Assembly (NCBI GenBank): GCA_028826165.1
Contig: JAPDFW010000033.1
Coordinates: forward strand, 310,001 to 374,000
Direction: 5' to 3'
DNA from: Anaeramoeba ignava
Taxonomy: Eukaryota; Metamonada; Anaeramoebidae
Length of the DNA: 64,000 nt
Position numbers and translations under genes: made by a program. The notes beneath the pieces are model-generated. The model saw nothing but the letters and a program-made list of their open reading frames with translations, ran no database searches and was not told where the DNA came from. Positions 1 through 12,664 of this stretch are shown here, one piece after another (positions within the stretch are counted from its first letter, which is position 1; each line of letters begins with the position of its first letter).

Positions 1-446
1 TTTCAATTTTGACAAAAAATGTAAAGTTAAAATCATTTCCATTTCTTCATTTGTAATTTTCTCAATTGATTTTGATCTTTCTTGTGAAGGTTTTTTTGGT
101 TTATTTTTTTTTTTTGGTTTATTTTGTTCTTTTGGTTTATTTTGTTCTTTTGGTTTATTTTGTTCTTCTGGTTGATTTTGTTCTTCTGGTTGATTTTGTT
201 CTTCCTAAATTTATTTAAAAAAAAAATGGTTCATTTTTAAAATTCGGAAAAATAAAAAATCAAAAAAATTAATAAAAAAAAAACCTTAATAATATTTAAT
301 AACTTTTTGCACTTCACACAAAATCTTTGTTCGTTTTCTCGAATAATTTGATCTTTGCATGAAGAACGCATGCATATTTTATGTCCATCTTCACATTGAT
401 AATATTTTTTACGTAAAGATTTTTTACATAAAACACAAGTTGCCAT
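1..446 (-). CDS. Cys-rich-head low-complexity protein, copy A (3' end off window)
   Basis: Not a family I recognise. Exon 1 (446-285, 162 nt) encodes a 54-residue head with CxxC at residues 4-7, further Cys/His around HKICM and a second CxxC (FCVKC), which looks like a small two-zinc fold. The donor is GTTTTT after codon 54. Exon 2 starts at 204 after an acceptor TTTAG and reads EEQNQP repeats, then a Lys/Pro/Asn stretch, then a hydrophobic tail with LTLHF. The same architecture recurs in the genes at 664-2898 and 4735-6189, and the head exon has exactly the same length in the 4735 gene, so start and splice are well supported. The stop codon lies beyond position 1. Role unknown; the head could bind nucleic acid or protein. 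Confidence 0.72.
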
Positions 447-663
447 TTCAATAGAAAAAAAAAAAAGGAAAAAAAAATGAAAAAAAAAAAAAGAAAATTT
501 TTCAATTCATTCTCTTTCATTTAATTATTTAATTTAATTATTTAATTTAATTAAAGAAGCTTTTTTTTCCTTTTTTCTTTTGATTTGAAATTTCAAATTA
601 AAATTAATCCAAAAATTTGAATGAAAAAAAAATAAAGAATAAAATTTCAAATTAAATCCCAAA

Positions 664-2898
664 TCAATTTGAAAATTTTTGAGAAAAATATAAAATCCAA
701 AAATTTTTTCGTTCTAATTTCATTTTTTGGATTTGTTCAACTTTTTGAAATTCACCTTTTTGAACTGGGTTCATTTTTTGACTTTGATTGTTTAAATTGT
801 TTTGATTTAAATTGTTTTTGCTTAAATTGCTTTTGCTTAAATTGCTTTTGCTTAAATTGTTTTGATTTAAATTGTTTTTGCTTAAATTGCTTTTGTTTAA
901 ATTGTTTTGGTTTAAATTGCTTTTGCTTAAATTGTTTTGATTTAAATTGTTTTTGCTTAAATTGCTTTTGTTTAAATTGTTTTTGCTTAAATTGTTTTGA
1001 TTTAAATTGCTTTGATTTAAATTGCTTTTGTTTAAATTGCTTTTGTTTAAATTGCTTTTGCTTAAATTGTTTTGATTTAAATTGTTTTGATTTAAATTGC
1101 TTTTGTTTAAATTGTTTTTGCTTAAATTGTTTTGATTGAAATTGTTTTGATTTAAATTGTTTTGATTTAAATTGTTTTGATTGAAATTGTTGCTTTTGCT
1201 TAAATTGTTACTTTTGCTTAAATTGTTACTTTTGCTTAAATTGTTACTTTTGCTTAAATTGTTACTTTTCTTATTTTCATCAGAACTTTCACTTTTAGTT
1301 TCATTTGAACTTTCACTTTTAGTTTCATTTGAACTTTTACTTTCACTTTTGCTTAAATTGTTGCTTTTCTTATTTTCATCAGAACTTTTGCTTTCATTTG
1401 AACTTTCATTTGAACTTTCATTTGAACTTTTACTTTCACTTTTCTTTAAATTGTTGCTTTTCTTATTTTCATCAGAATTTTTGCTTTCGTTTGAACTTTT
1501 ACTTTTCATTTGAACTTTTACTTTCATTTGAACTTTTACTTTTACTTTGATTTTTGCTTAAATTGTTGCTTTTCTTATTTTCATCAGAACTTTTGCTTTC
1601 ATTTGAACTTTCATTTGAACTTTTACTTTCACTTTTACTTTCACTTTTCTTTAAATTGTTGCTTTTCTTATTTTCATCAGAATTTTTGCTTTCGTTTGAA
1701 CTTTTCTTTTCATCTGAACTTTTACTTTTGCTTTGATTTTTGCTTAAATTGTTGATTTTCTTATTTCCATCAGAATTTTCACTTTTAGTTTCACTTGGAC
1801 TTGAACTTAAATTGGAACTTAAATTTTGTGAACTTAAACTTGAACTCTCATTTGAATTTTTACTTTTACTTTTACTTTTACTTTTATCTTTAGGTTTATT
1901 TTGTTGTTCATCATTTTGTTCCTTATTTTTATTTTTCTTTTTACTTTTACTTTTCTTTTTATCTTTAGGTTTATTTTGTTGTTCATCATTTTGTTCCTTA
2001 TTTTTATTTTTATTTTTACTTTTACTTTTCTTTTTATCTTGTGGTTCATTTTGTTGTTCATCATTTTGTTCATTATTTTTACTTTTACTTTTACTTTTCT
2101 TTTTATCTTGTGGTTTATTTTGTTGTTCATCATTTTGTTCATCATTTTGTTCCTTATTTTTCTTTTTACTTTTACTTTTCTTTTTGTCTTGAGGTTTATT
2201 TTGTTGTTCATCATTTTTATTTTTACTTTTACTTTTCTTTTTGTCTTGAGGTTTATTTTGTTGTTCATCATTTTGTTCATCATTTTGTTCCTTATTTTTA
2301 TTTTTACTTTTATTTTTCTTTTTATCTTGTGGTTCATTTTGTTGTTCATCATTTTGTTCCTTATTTTGTTCATCATTTTTACTTTTACTTTTCTTTTTAT
2401 CTTGTGGTTCATTTTGTTGTTCATCATTTTGTTCATCATTTTGTTCCTTATTTTTATTTTCATCATTTTTTTTTTCATTTTTTTCCTTTTTTTATTTTTA
2501 CTTTTACTTTTACTTTTCTTTTTATCTTGTGGTTTATTTTGTTGTTCATCATTTTGTTCCTTATTTTTGTGTTTGTGTTTATGTTTGCGCTTGTTTTTAT
2601 CTTTATTTTCAGGTTGGTTTTGTTCTTCATTTTTATTTTTGCTTTTATCCTTTTTGTTATAATTTTTTTATTTAAAAAATTATCCAATTTTGTTTTTAAA
2701 TTTCCTTTTTTTTTTTATTTAAATATTTTACATTTTTTTGAGGAAATATCTCTTCATTACAAACAGGACAAATCCTAGTATGTTCTTGCTTATTATTTAT
2801 TTTTTCTTTGCATTTTCTACGCATACATATTTTATGATTGTTTTTACATTCATAATAATTTCTCAATTTTTCTTTTTGCATAACTCGCAAGTGGACAT
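664..2898 (-). CDS. Cys-rich-head low-complexity protein, copy B (frame broken at three points)
   Basis: Second member of the Cys-rich-head family. The natural ATG at 2898 gives MSTCELCKKK, but the frame must slip in an A-run near 2871-2877 to continue into LRNYYECKNNHKICMRRKC and RICPVC. Exon 1 ends at 2732 (GTAAAA donor) and exon 2 begins at 2649. The body is a long run of EQNDEQQNKPQDKKKSKSK units, then Ser/Lys/Asn/Glu units, then NNLNQ/NNLSK units. It ends in a tail with ILYFSQK before the stop at 664, matching the LVLHFSQR tail of copy C. Two more one-base slips are needed, near 2470-2500 and near 1505. Retention of the conserved tail in frame after about 1.9 kb argues for a functional gene with homopolymer errors; a young pseudogene is the alternative. 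Confidence 0.6.
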
Positions 2899-3204
2899 TT
2901 TTTAATTAAAAAGGAAAAAAATGAAAAAAAAATTTTTTTAACTAATTCCATATTTTTTTTTAAATTTAATTTTACAATTCAAAACAATTCTTTCTTATTA
3001 AAAGAAAAAGATTATTTTTTTTCCGAAATTTTTTCAAAAATAAAATAATAAAAGAATTTTGGAAGTTTAATTATTTTGGTTTATGTTGTTGTTTTTTGTT
3101 TGAAAACCCAATAATTCGGTAATTTTATTTATGAAATGAAAAAAAAAAAGATTGTTTGATTTAAAAGAAAAAAAAGATTTTCTAAATGAATGATGTTTTC
3201 TTCT
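2899..3204. other. Intergenic stretch between copy B start and L44 3' end
   Basis: About 300 bases of A/T homopolymer runs with no coding frame or RNA gene that I can see. It should hold the promoter of the minus-strand gene starting at 2898 and the 3' end of L44. Confidence 0.5.
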
Positions 3205-4507
3205 TTACCAAGCAGATTCAGTTTTTGTTCCACCAATTTCAAAATGTTTGCATCTTTTTATTGGAACCAAATGAACTTTCTTGCATACGTTACATGTAAG
3301 TTTGACAACAATCTTTTTGGTTGTTTTTGCCTTTATTTCAAAAATTAAAATTAATTTATAAAATTAAAATTAAAATTAAAATTAAAATTAAAATTAAAAT
3401 TATAATTAATTTATAAAATTAAAATCAAAATTAAAATTAAAATTAAAATTAAAATTAAAATTAAAATTAAATTTTAATATTAAAATTAAAATTAAAATTA
3501 TAATTAAAATTAAAATTAAAATTAAAATTATAATTAAAATTATAATTAATATTATAATTAAAATTAAAATTAAAATTAAAATTAAAATTAAAATTAAAAT
3601 TATAATTAATATTATAATTATAATTAAAATTAAAATTAAAATTATAATTAAAATTAAAATTAAAAATTATCATTAAAATTAAAATTAAAATTATCATTAT
3701 AATTAAAATTAAAATTAAAATTAAAATTAAAATTAAAATTAAAATTAAAATTAAAATTAAAATTAAAAAAATTAAAATTAAAATTAAAATTAAAATTAAA
3801 AATTAAAAATTAAAATTAAAATTAATATTATAATTATAATTAAAATTAAAATTAATATTATTAAAATTAAAATTAAAAATTATAATTAAAATTAAAATTA
3901 AAATTAAAATTAAAATTAAATTAAAATCATAATTCATTTATAAAATTAATATTAAAATTAAAAATTAAAATCATAATTCATTTATAAAATTAAAATTAAA
4001 ATTAAAATTAAAATTAATATTAAAATTAAAATTAAAATTAAAATTAAAATTAAAATTAAAATTAAAATTAAAATTATAATTAATATTATAATTAAAATTA
4101 TAATTAAAATTAATATTATAATTAATATTAAAATTAATATTATAATTAAAATTAAAATTAAAATTATAATTAATATTATAATTAATATTATAATTAATAT
4201 TATAATTAAAATTAATATTATAATTAATATTATAATTAAAATTAATATTATAATTAATATTATAATTAAAAATTATAATTAATATTATAATTAATATTAT
4301 AATTAATATTATAATTAAAATTATAATTACCTTCTTTCTAAAAATTGGTTTTGTTTGACCTCCATATCCTTTTTGTTTTCTATCATATCTTCTTCTTCCT
4401 TTTGCATGTGAAGATTCTTTTCCTTTTTTGTAAAGAGAAATTTTATGAACTTGATGTTTTCCACACTTTCGACAATGAGTTCTTTTAGTTTTTGGCCAGT
4501 TGACCAT
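3205..4507 (-). CDS. RPL44: 60S ribosomal protein L44 (eL42)
   Basis: Component of the large ribosomal subunit near the E site. Exon 1 (4507-4331) encodes 59 residues with [32 protein letters not shown] and RKK. Exon 2 (3330-3205) continues [24 protein letters not shown] and stops after ESAW. The splice keeps frame (phase 0) and falls exactly where the family sequence continues. The four zinc-binding cysteines of eL42 (two in exon 1, two in exon 2) are present. Length is 100 residues against about 106 in animals. The single intron is about 1 kb and almost wholly AAAATT/AATTAT satellite. It is divergently arranged with the plus-strand gene at 4735, 227 bases away. Confidence 0.95.
3343..4328. 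repeat. AAAATT / AATTAT satellite filling the L44 intron
   Basis: Nearly uninterrupted hexamer repeats AAAATT with variants AATATT, AATTAT and occasional AAAATC. Only the terminal splice sites are unique sequence. Confidence 0.9.
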
Positions 4508-4734
4508 TATAAATTTAATAAAGAATTCAGAAAAGAAAAAAATGAAAAAAAAATTAAAAGAAAAAAAATTTTTTTTTATTTTTTTTTTCTTTTAATTAAT
4601 AAATATTATAATATTTTTTATTATATATATAATTTTTTATGTAAATATATAAAAAAAAATAAAAAAAATAAAAAAAATAAAAAAAAAAGAAGAAAAATTA
4701 TTTTTCCTTTTTCTTTCTTTTTAATTAATTTTAA
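4508..4734. promoter_or_regulatory. Shared divergent promoter region, L44 / Cys-rich gene C
   Basis: Head-to-head genes leave only 227 bases for both promoters. The stretch is A/T homopolymers with an alternating TATATATA core near 4622-4632. Promoter function is inferred from gene orientation only. Confidence 0.35.
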
Positions 4735-6189
4735 ATGTCTACTTGTTATTTTTGCAAAAGAACATTGAGAAAATATTATGAATGTAAAAAAAAACACAAA
4801 ATTTGTATGCGAAGAAAATGCAAAGAAAAAATAATTAAGAAAGGTGATATTAGGATTTGTCCTATTTGTAAGAAAGAAGCTATTGTTAAAGAAAATGTGA
4901 ATGTCAATCAATTTCAAATTTAATATTAAATATAAAATTAAATATTAAATTAAATATCAAATTAAATATTAAATTAAATATTAAATATCAAATTAAATAT
5001 TTAAATTTAAATATTAAATTAAATATCAAATTAAATATTAAATTAAATATTAAATTAAATATTAAATTAAATATTAAATTAAATATTAAATTAAATATTA
5101 AATATAAAAATTAAAAATTAAATATAAATATTAAATAAAAATTAAAAAAATTAAAAATTAAAATTATTAAATAAAAATTAAAAATAAAATTAAATATTAA
5201 AATTAAATATAAAAATTATTAAATTAAAATTAAAAAAATATCAAATTAAATGTTTTTAAATATCAAATTAAATATTAAAATTAAATATTAAAAATAAATT
5301 AAATATTAAATTAAATTAAAATTAAATATAAAAATTAAATAAAAATTAAATATTAAATTAAATATAAAATAAAATAAAATTAAATATTAAAAAAAATTAA
5401 ATATTAAATTAAATATTAAATATTAAATATTAAATATTAAATTAAATATAAAATATAAAATTAAATATAAAAATTAAATATAAAAATTAAATATAAATAT
5501 AAAATTAAATATCAAATTAAATATAAAATATAAAATTAAATATTAAATATAAAATTAAATTAAAATATAAAATTAAAATATAAAATCTCCTTAAATATAA
5601 AATTAAATATTAAATATTAAATATTAAATTAAATATCAAATTAAATATTAAATTAAATATAAAATTAAATATTAAATTAAATATTAAATATTAAATATTA
5701 AATATTAAATATTAAATTAAATATTAAATTAAATATAAAATTAAATATCAAATTAAATATTAAATTAAATATCAAATTAAATATAAAAATATATCAATTT
5801 AAATATCAAATATTAAATTAAATATTAAATTAAATATTAAATTTCAATTCAAAAAAAACTCTGAAAAATTGCACATTGATAAAAAAAAGTCAAATAAAAA
5901 AGAATCTTCAGAAAGTTCGAAATCTAAAGAAAGTTCGAAATCTAAAGAAAGTTCGAAATCTAAAGAAAGTTCAAAATCTAAAGAAAGTTCAGAAAGTTCA
6001 GAAAGTTCAGATTCTGATAATGAAAATAAATTTAAATTAAAATCAAATTCAAAATCAAAATCAAAATCAAAATCAAAATCAAAATCAAAATCAAAATCAA
6101 AAGAAAGACTTGCATTTCAAAATCAATACACAAAAGAGCAAGTAGAAAAAATGCTTGTTCTTCATTTTTCTCAAAGAAATGATGTTTAA
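4735..6189 (+). CDS. Cys-rich-head low-complexity protein, copy C (intact)
   Basis: Best preserved member of the family, 153 residues. Exon 1 (4735-4896, 162 nt) encodes the head: CYFC at 4-7, YEC, HKICM, RRKC, then RICPIC. The Cys spacing suggests two zinc sites in a RING- or treble-clef-like fold, but I cannot name the family. The donor is GTGAATG after KEN. Exon 2 (5890-6189) begins after AAAAAG and encodes SSKSKE repeats, then a SKSKSK tract, then a tail with YTKEQVEKMLVLHFSQR. Copies A and B end with the same kind of Leu/Phe motif, which marks it as a conserved element. The intron is 12-bp satellite. Function unknown; a Cys cluster plus charged disordered body would fit an RNA-binding or condensate-type protein (inference). 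Confidence 0.75.
4920..5855. repeat. AAATTAAATATT 12-bp satellite in intron of copy C
   Basis: Degenerate tandem units AAATTAAATATT with AAATTAAATATC and AAATATAAAATT variants fill the intron between 4897 and 5889. Confidence 0.85.
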
Positions 6190-6351
6190 AAAAAAAAAGA
6201 TTAACAAATTTATTTTATTTTTTTTTTTTGGAATTTCTTCAAATTTTAGGAATAAGAATAATAATAATAATTTAAATGGAAAAAACAAATTAAAATTTTT
6301 TAAACTGAAGAAATTTTTATTTTTTTTTTTTCATTTTTTTTCTTTTTTTGA

Positions 6352-9347
6352 ATGAAAAATTTAAAATATGTTTCAGGAATAAGTGCACAAGAAACACTTG
6401 ATTTTATTGAAGAAGAAATGGATTTTGAAGATTTTTCAAGTTTTCATAATTGGAAAAATTATGAAAATAGAATAAATAGAAAAGAAAGACAAAGAAAATC
6501 AATAAGAAATTTTTCAAGAAGTTCTTTTTTACAATCAAAATTTAGATTTTGTGTTGATGAGGAATTTGATTTTAATCAATATTTTCTTGATCCTGATTCT
6601 GAAATTAATTGGAAACATGTTAAAATGACTTATTTAATTGATCCAGAACCAATATGCCCTATTTGTTTACAAAAACCACTTGCGCCAAGAGTAACAAAAT
6701 CAAAATTAAAATCAAAATCAAAATTAAAAATCAAAATCAAAATAAAAATCAAAATCAAAATCAAAATCAAAATCAAAATCAAAATCAAACAAAAATCAAA
6801 ATCAAAATCAAAATCAAAATCAAATTAAATTTAAATATCAAATTCAAAATCAAAATTAAAATCAAATTCAAATTCAAAATTAAAATCAAAATCAAAATCA
6901 AAATCAAATTCAAAATTAAAAATCAAAAATCAAAATTAAATCAAAATTAAAATTATAATCAAAATTAAAATTAAATTTAAAATCAAATTTAAAATTAAAA
7001 TTAAAATTAAAATCAAAATCAAAATTAAAATCAAAATCAAAATTAAAATTAAAATTAAAATTAAAATTAAAATAAAATTTAAAATTAAAATCAAAATCAA
7101 AATAAAAATTAAAAAAATTAAATTTAAAAATCAAAATTAAAATTAAAATTAAATTCAAAATTAAAATTAAAATTAAAATAAAAATTAAAATTAAAATCAA
7201 AATTAAAATTAAATTAAAATTAAAATTAAAATCAAAATTAAAATCAAAATCAAATTCAATTTAAATATCAAATTCAAAATCAAAATTAAAATCAAATTCA
7301 AAATCAAAATTAAAATTAAAATTAAAATTAAAATTAAATATCAAAATCAAAATTAAATTCAAAATTAATATCAAATTCAAAATTAAAATCAAATTCAAAA
7401 TTAAAATCAAAATCAAAATCAAAATAAAAATCAGAATTAAAATAAAAATTAAAATTAAAATTAAAATCAAAATCAAAATCAAAATCAAAATCAAAATATA
7501 AAATATATTAGATGACAAAGTGTGGTCATGTCCTTTGCTTTTATTGTTTAGAGCGTTACTTCTTAACATCTTCTAATAACTTTCAAAAATGCCCAGTTTG
7601 TTTTGATCTTATTGACAAAAAATCAGTTAAAATTTGTAAAATTCTAGAATGTAAATCCTTTCAAATTGGTGATGAAATATCATTCCAATTAATTCAGACG
7701 CATAACAACTCAAATTTATGCTTCCCATTTTCTATTACCCAAATCAACCCTTCATTCAACAACTCTATTCTCTTATCAGATTCTTATCTTGATATTTCCA
7801 AATTCAATAAAATAACTCAATTTTCAGTTCAAAATATAATTAATCTATTTTTGGAAAATGAAAATGATATGAATCTTTTAGAATCAGAAGCTCAAAAAGA
7901 AAATTTACCATCTTTAGATTTAATACAATCTTTTCAACTCAAATTAAAACATGAAAAAGAGAAATTCATTTCTAAGTATTTAAATCCAATCCATTTAGAA
8001 AATCAAATTCAAATTCAAAATCAAATTGAAAATCAAAATCAAATTGAAAATCAAAATCAAATTGAAAATCAAATTGAAAATCAAATTCAAATTCAAATTG
8101 AAAATCAAATTCAAATTGAAAATCAAATTGAAAATCAAAATCAAATTGAAAATCAAATAGAAAAGAAAAAACGAAAAGAAGAAAAAAGAAAAAAGAAAAA
8201 AGAAGAAAAAAAACTTCAAAAGAAAATTTCTCAACTCCAAAAAATTCAAGAAAATCAAAAAATTCAAAATGAAAAAATCCATCTAAATTTATCAAACATT
8301 GATATCAATAAAACAGAGGATTTTTCTTATTTTTATCAATCAGAAGATGGACAGAAATTAATTTTGGATTATTTATGCATGAAATGTTTAGAAGAAGAAT
8401 ATCGAAATAAAGCATTACCTGAATCAATTACTACCAAAATCACAGATATTCAAACAAAAGTTCAATTACTTGATTTTGAAAAAAGACATTTTTCAACAAA
8501 ACATTTTGGATTAGGTACTGAATTCCACTTCATTGAAATTGATGTCAAAAAATTAGTTTCACAAAAAACATGGAATTTGTATTCGGAAAAATTCAAAGAA
8601 AGAGAAATCAAGAAAATGAGACGAAAGTTAATTGAAAATCAAAGACAAAAATTAATAGAACAAAAAATAAGGCGCAAAAAAGAATATGATCTTTCTCAAT
8701 CAAAAGCTTATCCTCTTTTCACATCTTTTATTCCAATCGAAACAAAAAATATTGAAAAAACTATTGAAAATTTCCCAGAAATATTAGATTCATCTAAAAA
8801 TATTTCAAACCAATCAAATAATCAAAAACCAAATAAATTACCTGAAATTACTTTTCTTGATGTTGCATTAAATTCTGAAAAATTTCAAGAATTTTCCAAA
8901 AAAAATCAAAATAAACAAGATCAAAAAAAATCAAAAAAGCAAATTCAAAAAATGAATACAAAACAAAATCAAATTGAAAATCAAATTGAAAATCAAATAA
9001 AAAATCAAATTGAAAATCAAATTGAAAATCAAATTGAAAATCAAATAGAAAATCAAATTGAAAATCAAATTGAAAATCAAATTGAAAATCAAAAAATAGA
9101 AAATAAAATTGAAAATCAAAAAATAGATGATCGAAATGTTAGAAATACTTCTAATCAAATTGCTAATAAAAATAAACCACAAAATAAAAATAAAAATAAT
9201 AAAAATCACCAAAATTCTTATTATAATAAACAAAGAAAACAAAATCAAACTCAAAAAATTCACAAAAAAAAATTCCGAAATAAAAAAAATAGAAAAAAAA
9301 ATCAAAAAACAAAACCAAAAAAAAAATTAAATAAAACAATTAAATAA
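6352..9347 (+). CDS. RNF10: RNF10-like RING-type E3 ubiquitin ligase
   Basis: Exon 1 (6352-6690) and exon 2 (7512-9347) join as PRM-TKCGHVLC, giving 724 residues. A RING domain spans the junction (about 102-150): CPIC, TKCGHVLCFYC, then KCPVCFDLI. Downstream blocks match RNF10: a SYFYQSEDGQ block near 390, LDFEKRHFSTKHFGLGTEF, and a KKMRRKLIENQRQK helix. Animal RNF10 has about 811 residues and acts as an E3 that ubiquitinates 40S proteins in ribosome quality control (family knowledge). Long NQIENQ tracts (about residues 272-330 and 595-650) interrupt the conserved parts, and the C terminus is Lys/Asn-rich. The intron is AAAATC/AAAATT satellite whose start stays open in the exon-1 frame. Catalytic and zinc residues look complete. 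Confidence 0.88.
6692..7500. repeat. AAAATC / AAAATT hexamer satellite in RNF10 intron
   Basis: Tandem AAAATC and AAAATT hexamers across the whole intron. Because the unit is 6 bp and lacks stop trinucleotides in some frames, reading through would give Lys/Ser, Ile/Lys or Asn/Gln repeats. Confidence 0.9.
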
Positions 9348-9468
9348 TAAATTTGAAATTGAATTATTATTTTATTCTCAAAAATTTCTTTTTTTTAAAT
9401 TAATAAAAAATAATTTCATTTTTCTTCTTTTTTTCTTCTTTTTTTTCTTTTTTTCTTTTATCAAAGAA

Positions 9469-12400
9469 ATGGGTAAATTTTTATTATTTAATAATTTTAT
9501 AATTAAAAATTAAAATTTAAATTTAATAATAAATAGATATTGAAAGTGAAAAAAAATGGATTGAAATTAAACATGAAAACGCACCACCAAAAAGATCAAG
9601 ACACACTTCTGTTTTATATAATAATAAATTATGGATTTTTGGTGGATATTCAGTTGATAATAAAGTTTTTAATGATTTATTTACTTTTGATTTAGGTTTA
9701 TTTTATTTTAAATAAAAAATTTGATTCATTTTATTAATAATAATAATTATAATTATAATAATATAGAATCACATCAATGGACAGAAATTAAAACTCAAAA
9801 CCCACCAAACCCATTAAAAGGTATCATTCAATTTTAAAATTTGAAATCAAAATCAAAATCAAAATTAAAATCAAAATCAAAATCAAAATCAAAAAAATCA
9901 AAATCAAAATCAAAATCAAAATCAAAATCAAAATCAAAATCAAAATCAAAATTTGAAATCTAAATTAAATTTGAAATCAAAATCAAAATCAAAATCAAAA
10001 TCAAAATTAAAATTAAAATTAAAATCAAAATTAAAATTAAAATCAAAATCAAAATGAAAATCAAAATTAAAATCAAAATTAAAATTAAAAATCAAAATCA
10101 AAATCAAAATCAAAATCAAAATCAAAATCAAAATCAAAATCAAAATCAAAATCAAAACCAAAATCAAAATCAAAATTAAAATCAAAATTAAAATCAAAAT
10201 CAAAATCAAAATCAAAATCAAAATCAAAATCAAAATCAAAATCAAAATCAAAATCAAAATCAAAATTAAAATTAAAAATCAAAAATCAAATTAAAATCAA
10301 ATTAAAAATTAAAAATCAACAGGACATACAGCAGTTGTTTATAATGATCAAATGTATATTTTTGGAGGAAGTCGAATGTTTAGTGAAGGAAATGCGATAA
10401 ATGTATTTGATTTCAAAAGTCATACATGGAATAAAATTGAAACACAAGAACAAGAAGTGCCACCTATTAGACATTATCATACAGCAGTTGTATGGAATGA
10501 TAGAATGTGGATTTATGGTGGATTTCATTGGGGATCATCTTATAATGATATGTGGACATTTAATTTTACAGAAAACAAATGGAATCAAATTAACCAAAAA
10601 GGTGATATTCCTCCTGGAAGAGGTTCACATATTGCAACTGTTTATTATAACAATATGTATATGCATGGTGGTCTTTTTGATGGAACTGAAACTATTGGTG
10701 ATTTTTACAGATTTGATTTCTGTAATTTATTTAAAATAATACAAATATTTTTAAATTCACTTTTGATCCACTTTTAATATTTACATATTTATATTTATAA
10801 TATTTATATTTATATTTATATTTATATTTATATTTATATTTATATTTATATTTATATTTATATTTATAATATTTATATTTATAATATTTATATTTATATT
10901 TATATTTATATTTATATTTATATTTATATTTATATTTATATTTATATTTATAATTATATTTATATTTATATTTATATTTATATTTATATTTATATTTATA
11001 TTTATATTTATATTTATATTTTTATTTATATTTATATTTATATTTATAATATTTATATTTATATTTATATTTTGATTTATATTTATATTTATATTTATAA
11101 TATTTATATTTATAAATTTAATAAATTAGTAACTGAAACTTGGTTCAAAATAGAACCAAAAGGAACTATTCCACTTCCTAGAGAAAGTCATGCATGTGTT
11201 ATTTATAATAACAAATTAATCACTTTTGCTGGTATTTATTTATTAATTAATTTATTAATTTATTAATTTATTTGATTTATTTATAAAAATTAAAAGGATT
11301 TCATCGAAAAACTGGAAATTATGATGATATGTTTCAATATGATTTTATTGAAAACAAATGGGAACAAATCAAAACAAGATCACAAAATCCACAAAAAAGA
11401 GATGATTTTTCAATGGATTTAAAAGATAATATTATTTATATTTTTGGTGGAGTAACAGGTTATTCAGATGATTTTTCTCAAAGAGATGATTATGCGAATT
11501 TTTCTGATGTTTTTCAGTTTCATATTGAAAAGGATTTATATTCAGATTTAAGAATATTTTTAGAAAGAGGAGAATTATCAGATATTAATTTTGAAACACA
11601 AGATGGAATTAAATTTCATGCACATTCAACAATTCTTCAATCACGTTTAAAAAATTGGAAATTTAATCCACAAACATTTTCCAAAATTTGTTCAAATTAT
11701 TCATCAAAAACTATTGAACAATTATTAAAATATTTATATTATGAAAAATTTGAGTTACATTTATCACCAAAAGAACTTGAATTAAGAAAAGAATTAATTG
11801 ATATATCTAAATTACTTGAATTAAAAGAATTAGAAACACTTTGTGAAGGGAAATATCTTCAATTAACGAAAGAAAATATAATTTTAAAAGATTTATATAA
11901 TTTATATTTAAATGAAGAAACCAAAAATTTTTCAATTATATCAAATCAACAAAAAATTAAAGTTCATCGAGATATTCTTATAATGCGTTCAGAACTTTTC
12001 AGAGGTTTTAATCAATTTTAATTTCTATTTTAATTTTAATCAAATTTAATTTTAATTTTAAATTTAAATTTAATTTTAATTTTAAATTCAATTTTAATTT
12101 TAATTTTAATTTTAAATTTAAATTTAATTTTAATTTTAATTTTAATTTTAATTAAAAGGATTATTTATGAGTGTTCAAGAAGATTCAAATGAAGTAGAAG
12201 ATTTATCAGGATTAACAACAAATGGATTAAAAGAATTTTTATATTTTTTATATAATGATGAAATTGGACCAGATATTAATATTAATATTATTTGTGAACT
12301 TTTTGGAATATCAGATTATTTTGGAATGAGTAATAACAAATTAGATGAAATTTGTGAAGAATTTTTAAAAAAACAAAATATACCAATTAATAAATTACTT

Positions 12401-12664
12401 GAATTATTGGAAAAATCAGTTCAATTTGAAAGACATGATTTTATTGATTATATTTCAGAATTATGTTATGAAAATTTAAAAGAAATTAAAGAACTTCCAG
12501 AATTTGAAGAATTCCAAATTAATAATGAAGATTTAGTTCAATTAATTTCTCAAAAACCTGAAAAGAGAGAAAACAAAAATAAGAACAAAAAGAACAACAA
12601 AAAGAACAAGATAAAAAATATAAAAAAGATAAAAAAGATAAAAAAGATAAAAATTGCCGAATGA
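9469..12664 (+). CDS. Kelch-repeat / double-BTB protein, upstream copy
   Basis: Seven exons with exact frame continuity: 9469-9472, 9537-9695, 9767-9820, 10323-10721, 11130-11231, 11297-12004, 12159-12664; 643 residues. The first exon is only ATGG. About six kelch blades follow (LWIFGGY, MYIFGGS, MWIYGGF, MYMHGG, LITFAG, IYIFGG), forming a beta-propeller. A BTB fold comes next (residues about 355-460, with SDINFETQDG and FHAHSTILQSRL), then a second BTB-like half with IMRSELFRG joined across an intron to LFMSVQEDSNEVEDLSGL. The C terminus is Lys-rich. BTB-kelch proteins usually serve as Cullin-3 adaptors with the propeller holding the substrate; here the order is kelch first, BTB last. All introns are in the same phase (one base of the codon before the intron). 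Paralogue at 13213. Confidence 0.88.
9838..10318. repeat. AAAATC hexamer satellite, kelch copy 1 intron 3
   Basis: About 480 bases of AAAATC with AAAATT variants. The equivalent intron of copy 2 holds about 960 bases of the same unit. Confidence 0.9.
10785..11115. repeat. ATATTT hexamer satellite, kelch copy 1 intron 4
   Basis: Tandem TTTATA/ATTTAT hexamers. The same intron in copy 2 (15005-15105) is roughly a third of this length, the reverse of the trend in intron 3. Confidence 0.88.

Noticed and set aside
669-1755. Plus-strand frames of CLNCF and FSYFHQNF repeats at 669-1755
   Set aside because: Antisense of the NNLNQ/SSNES coding repeats of copy B; the minus frame carries the conserved head and tail.
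10785-11115. TATATT-rich tract as a possible telomere, origin or promoter
   Set aside because: It lies between two kelch exons joined in exact frame, so it is intronic satellite; no telomere-type G-rich strand is present.
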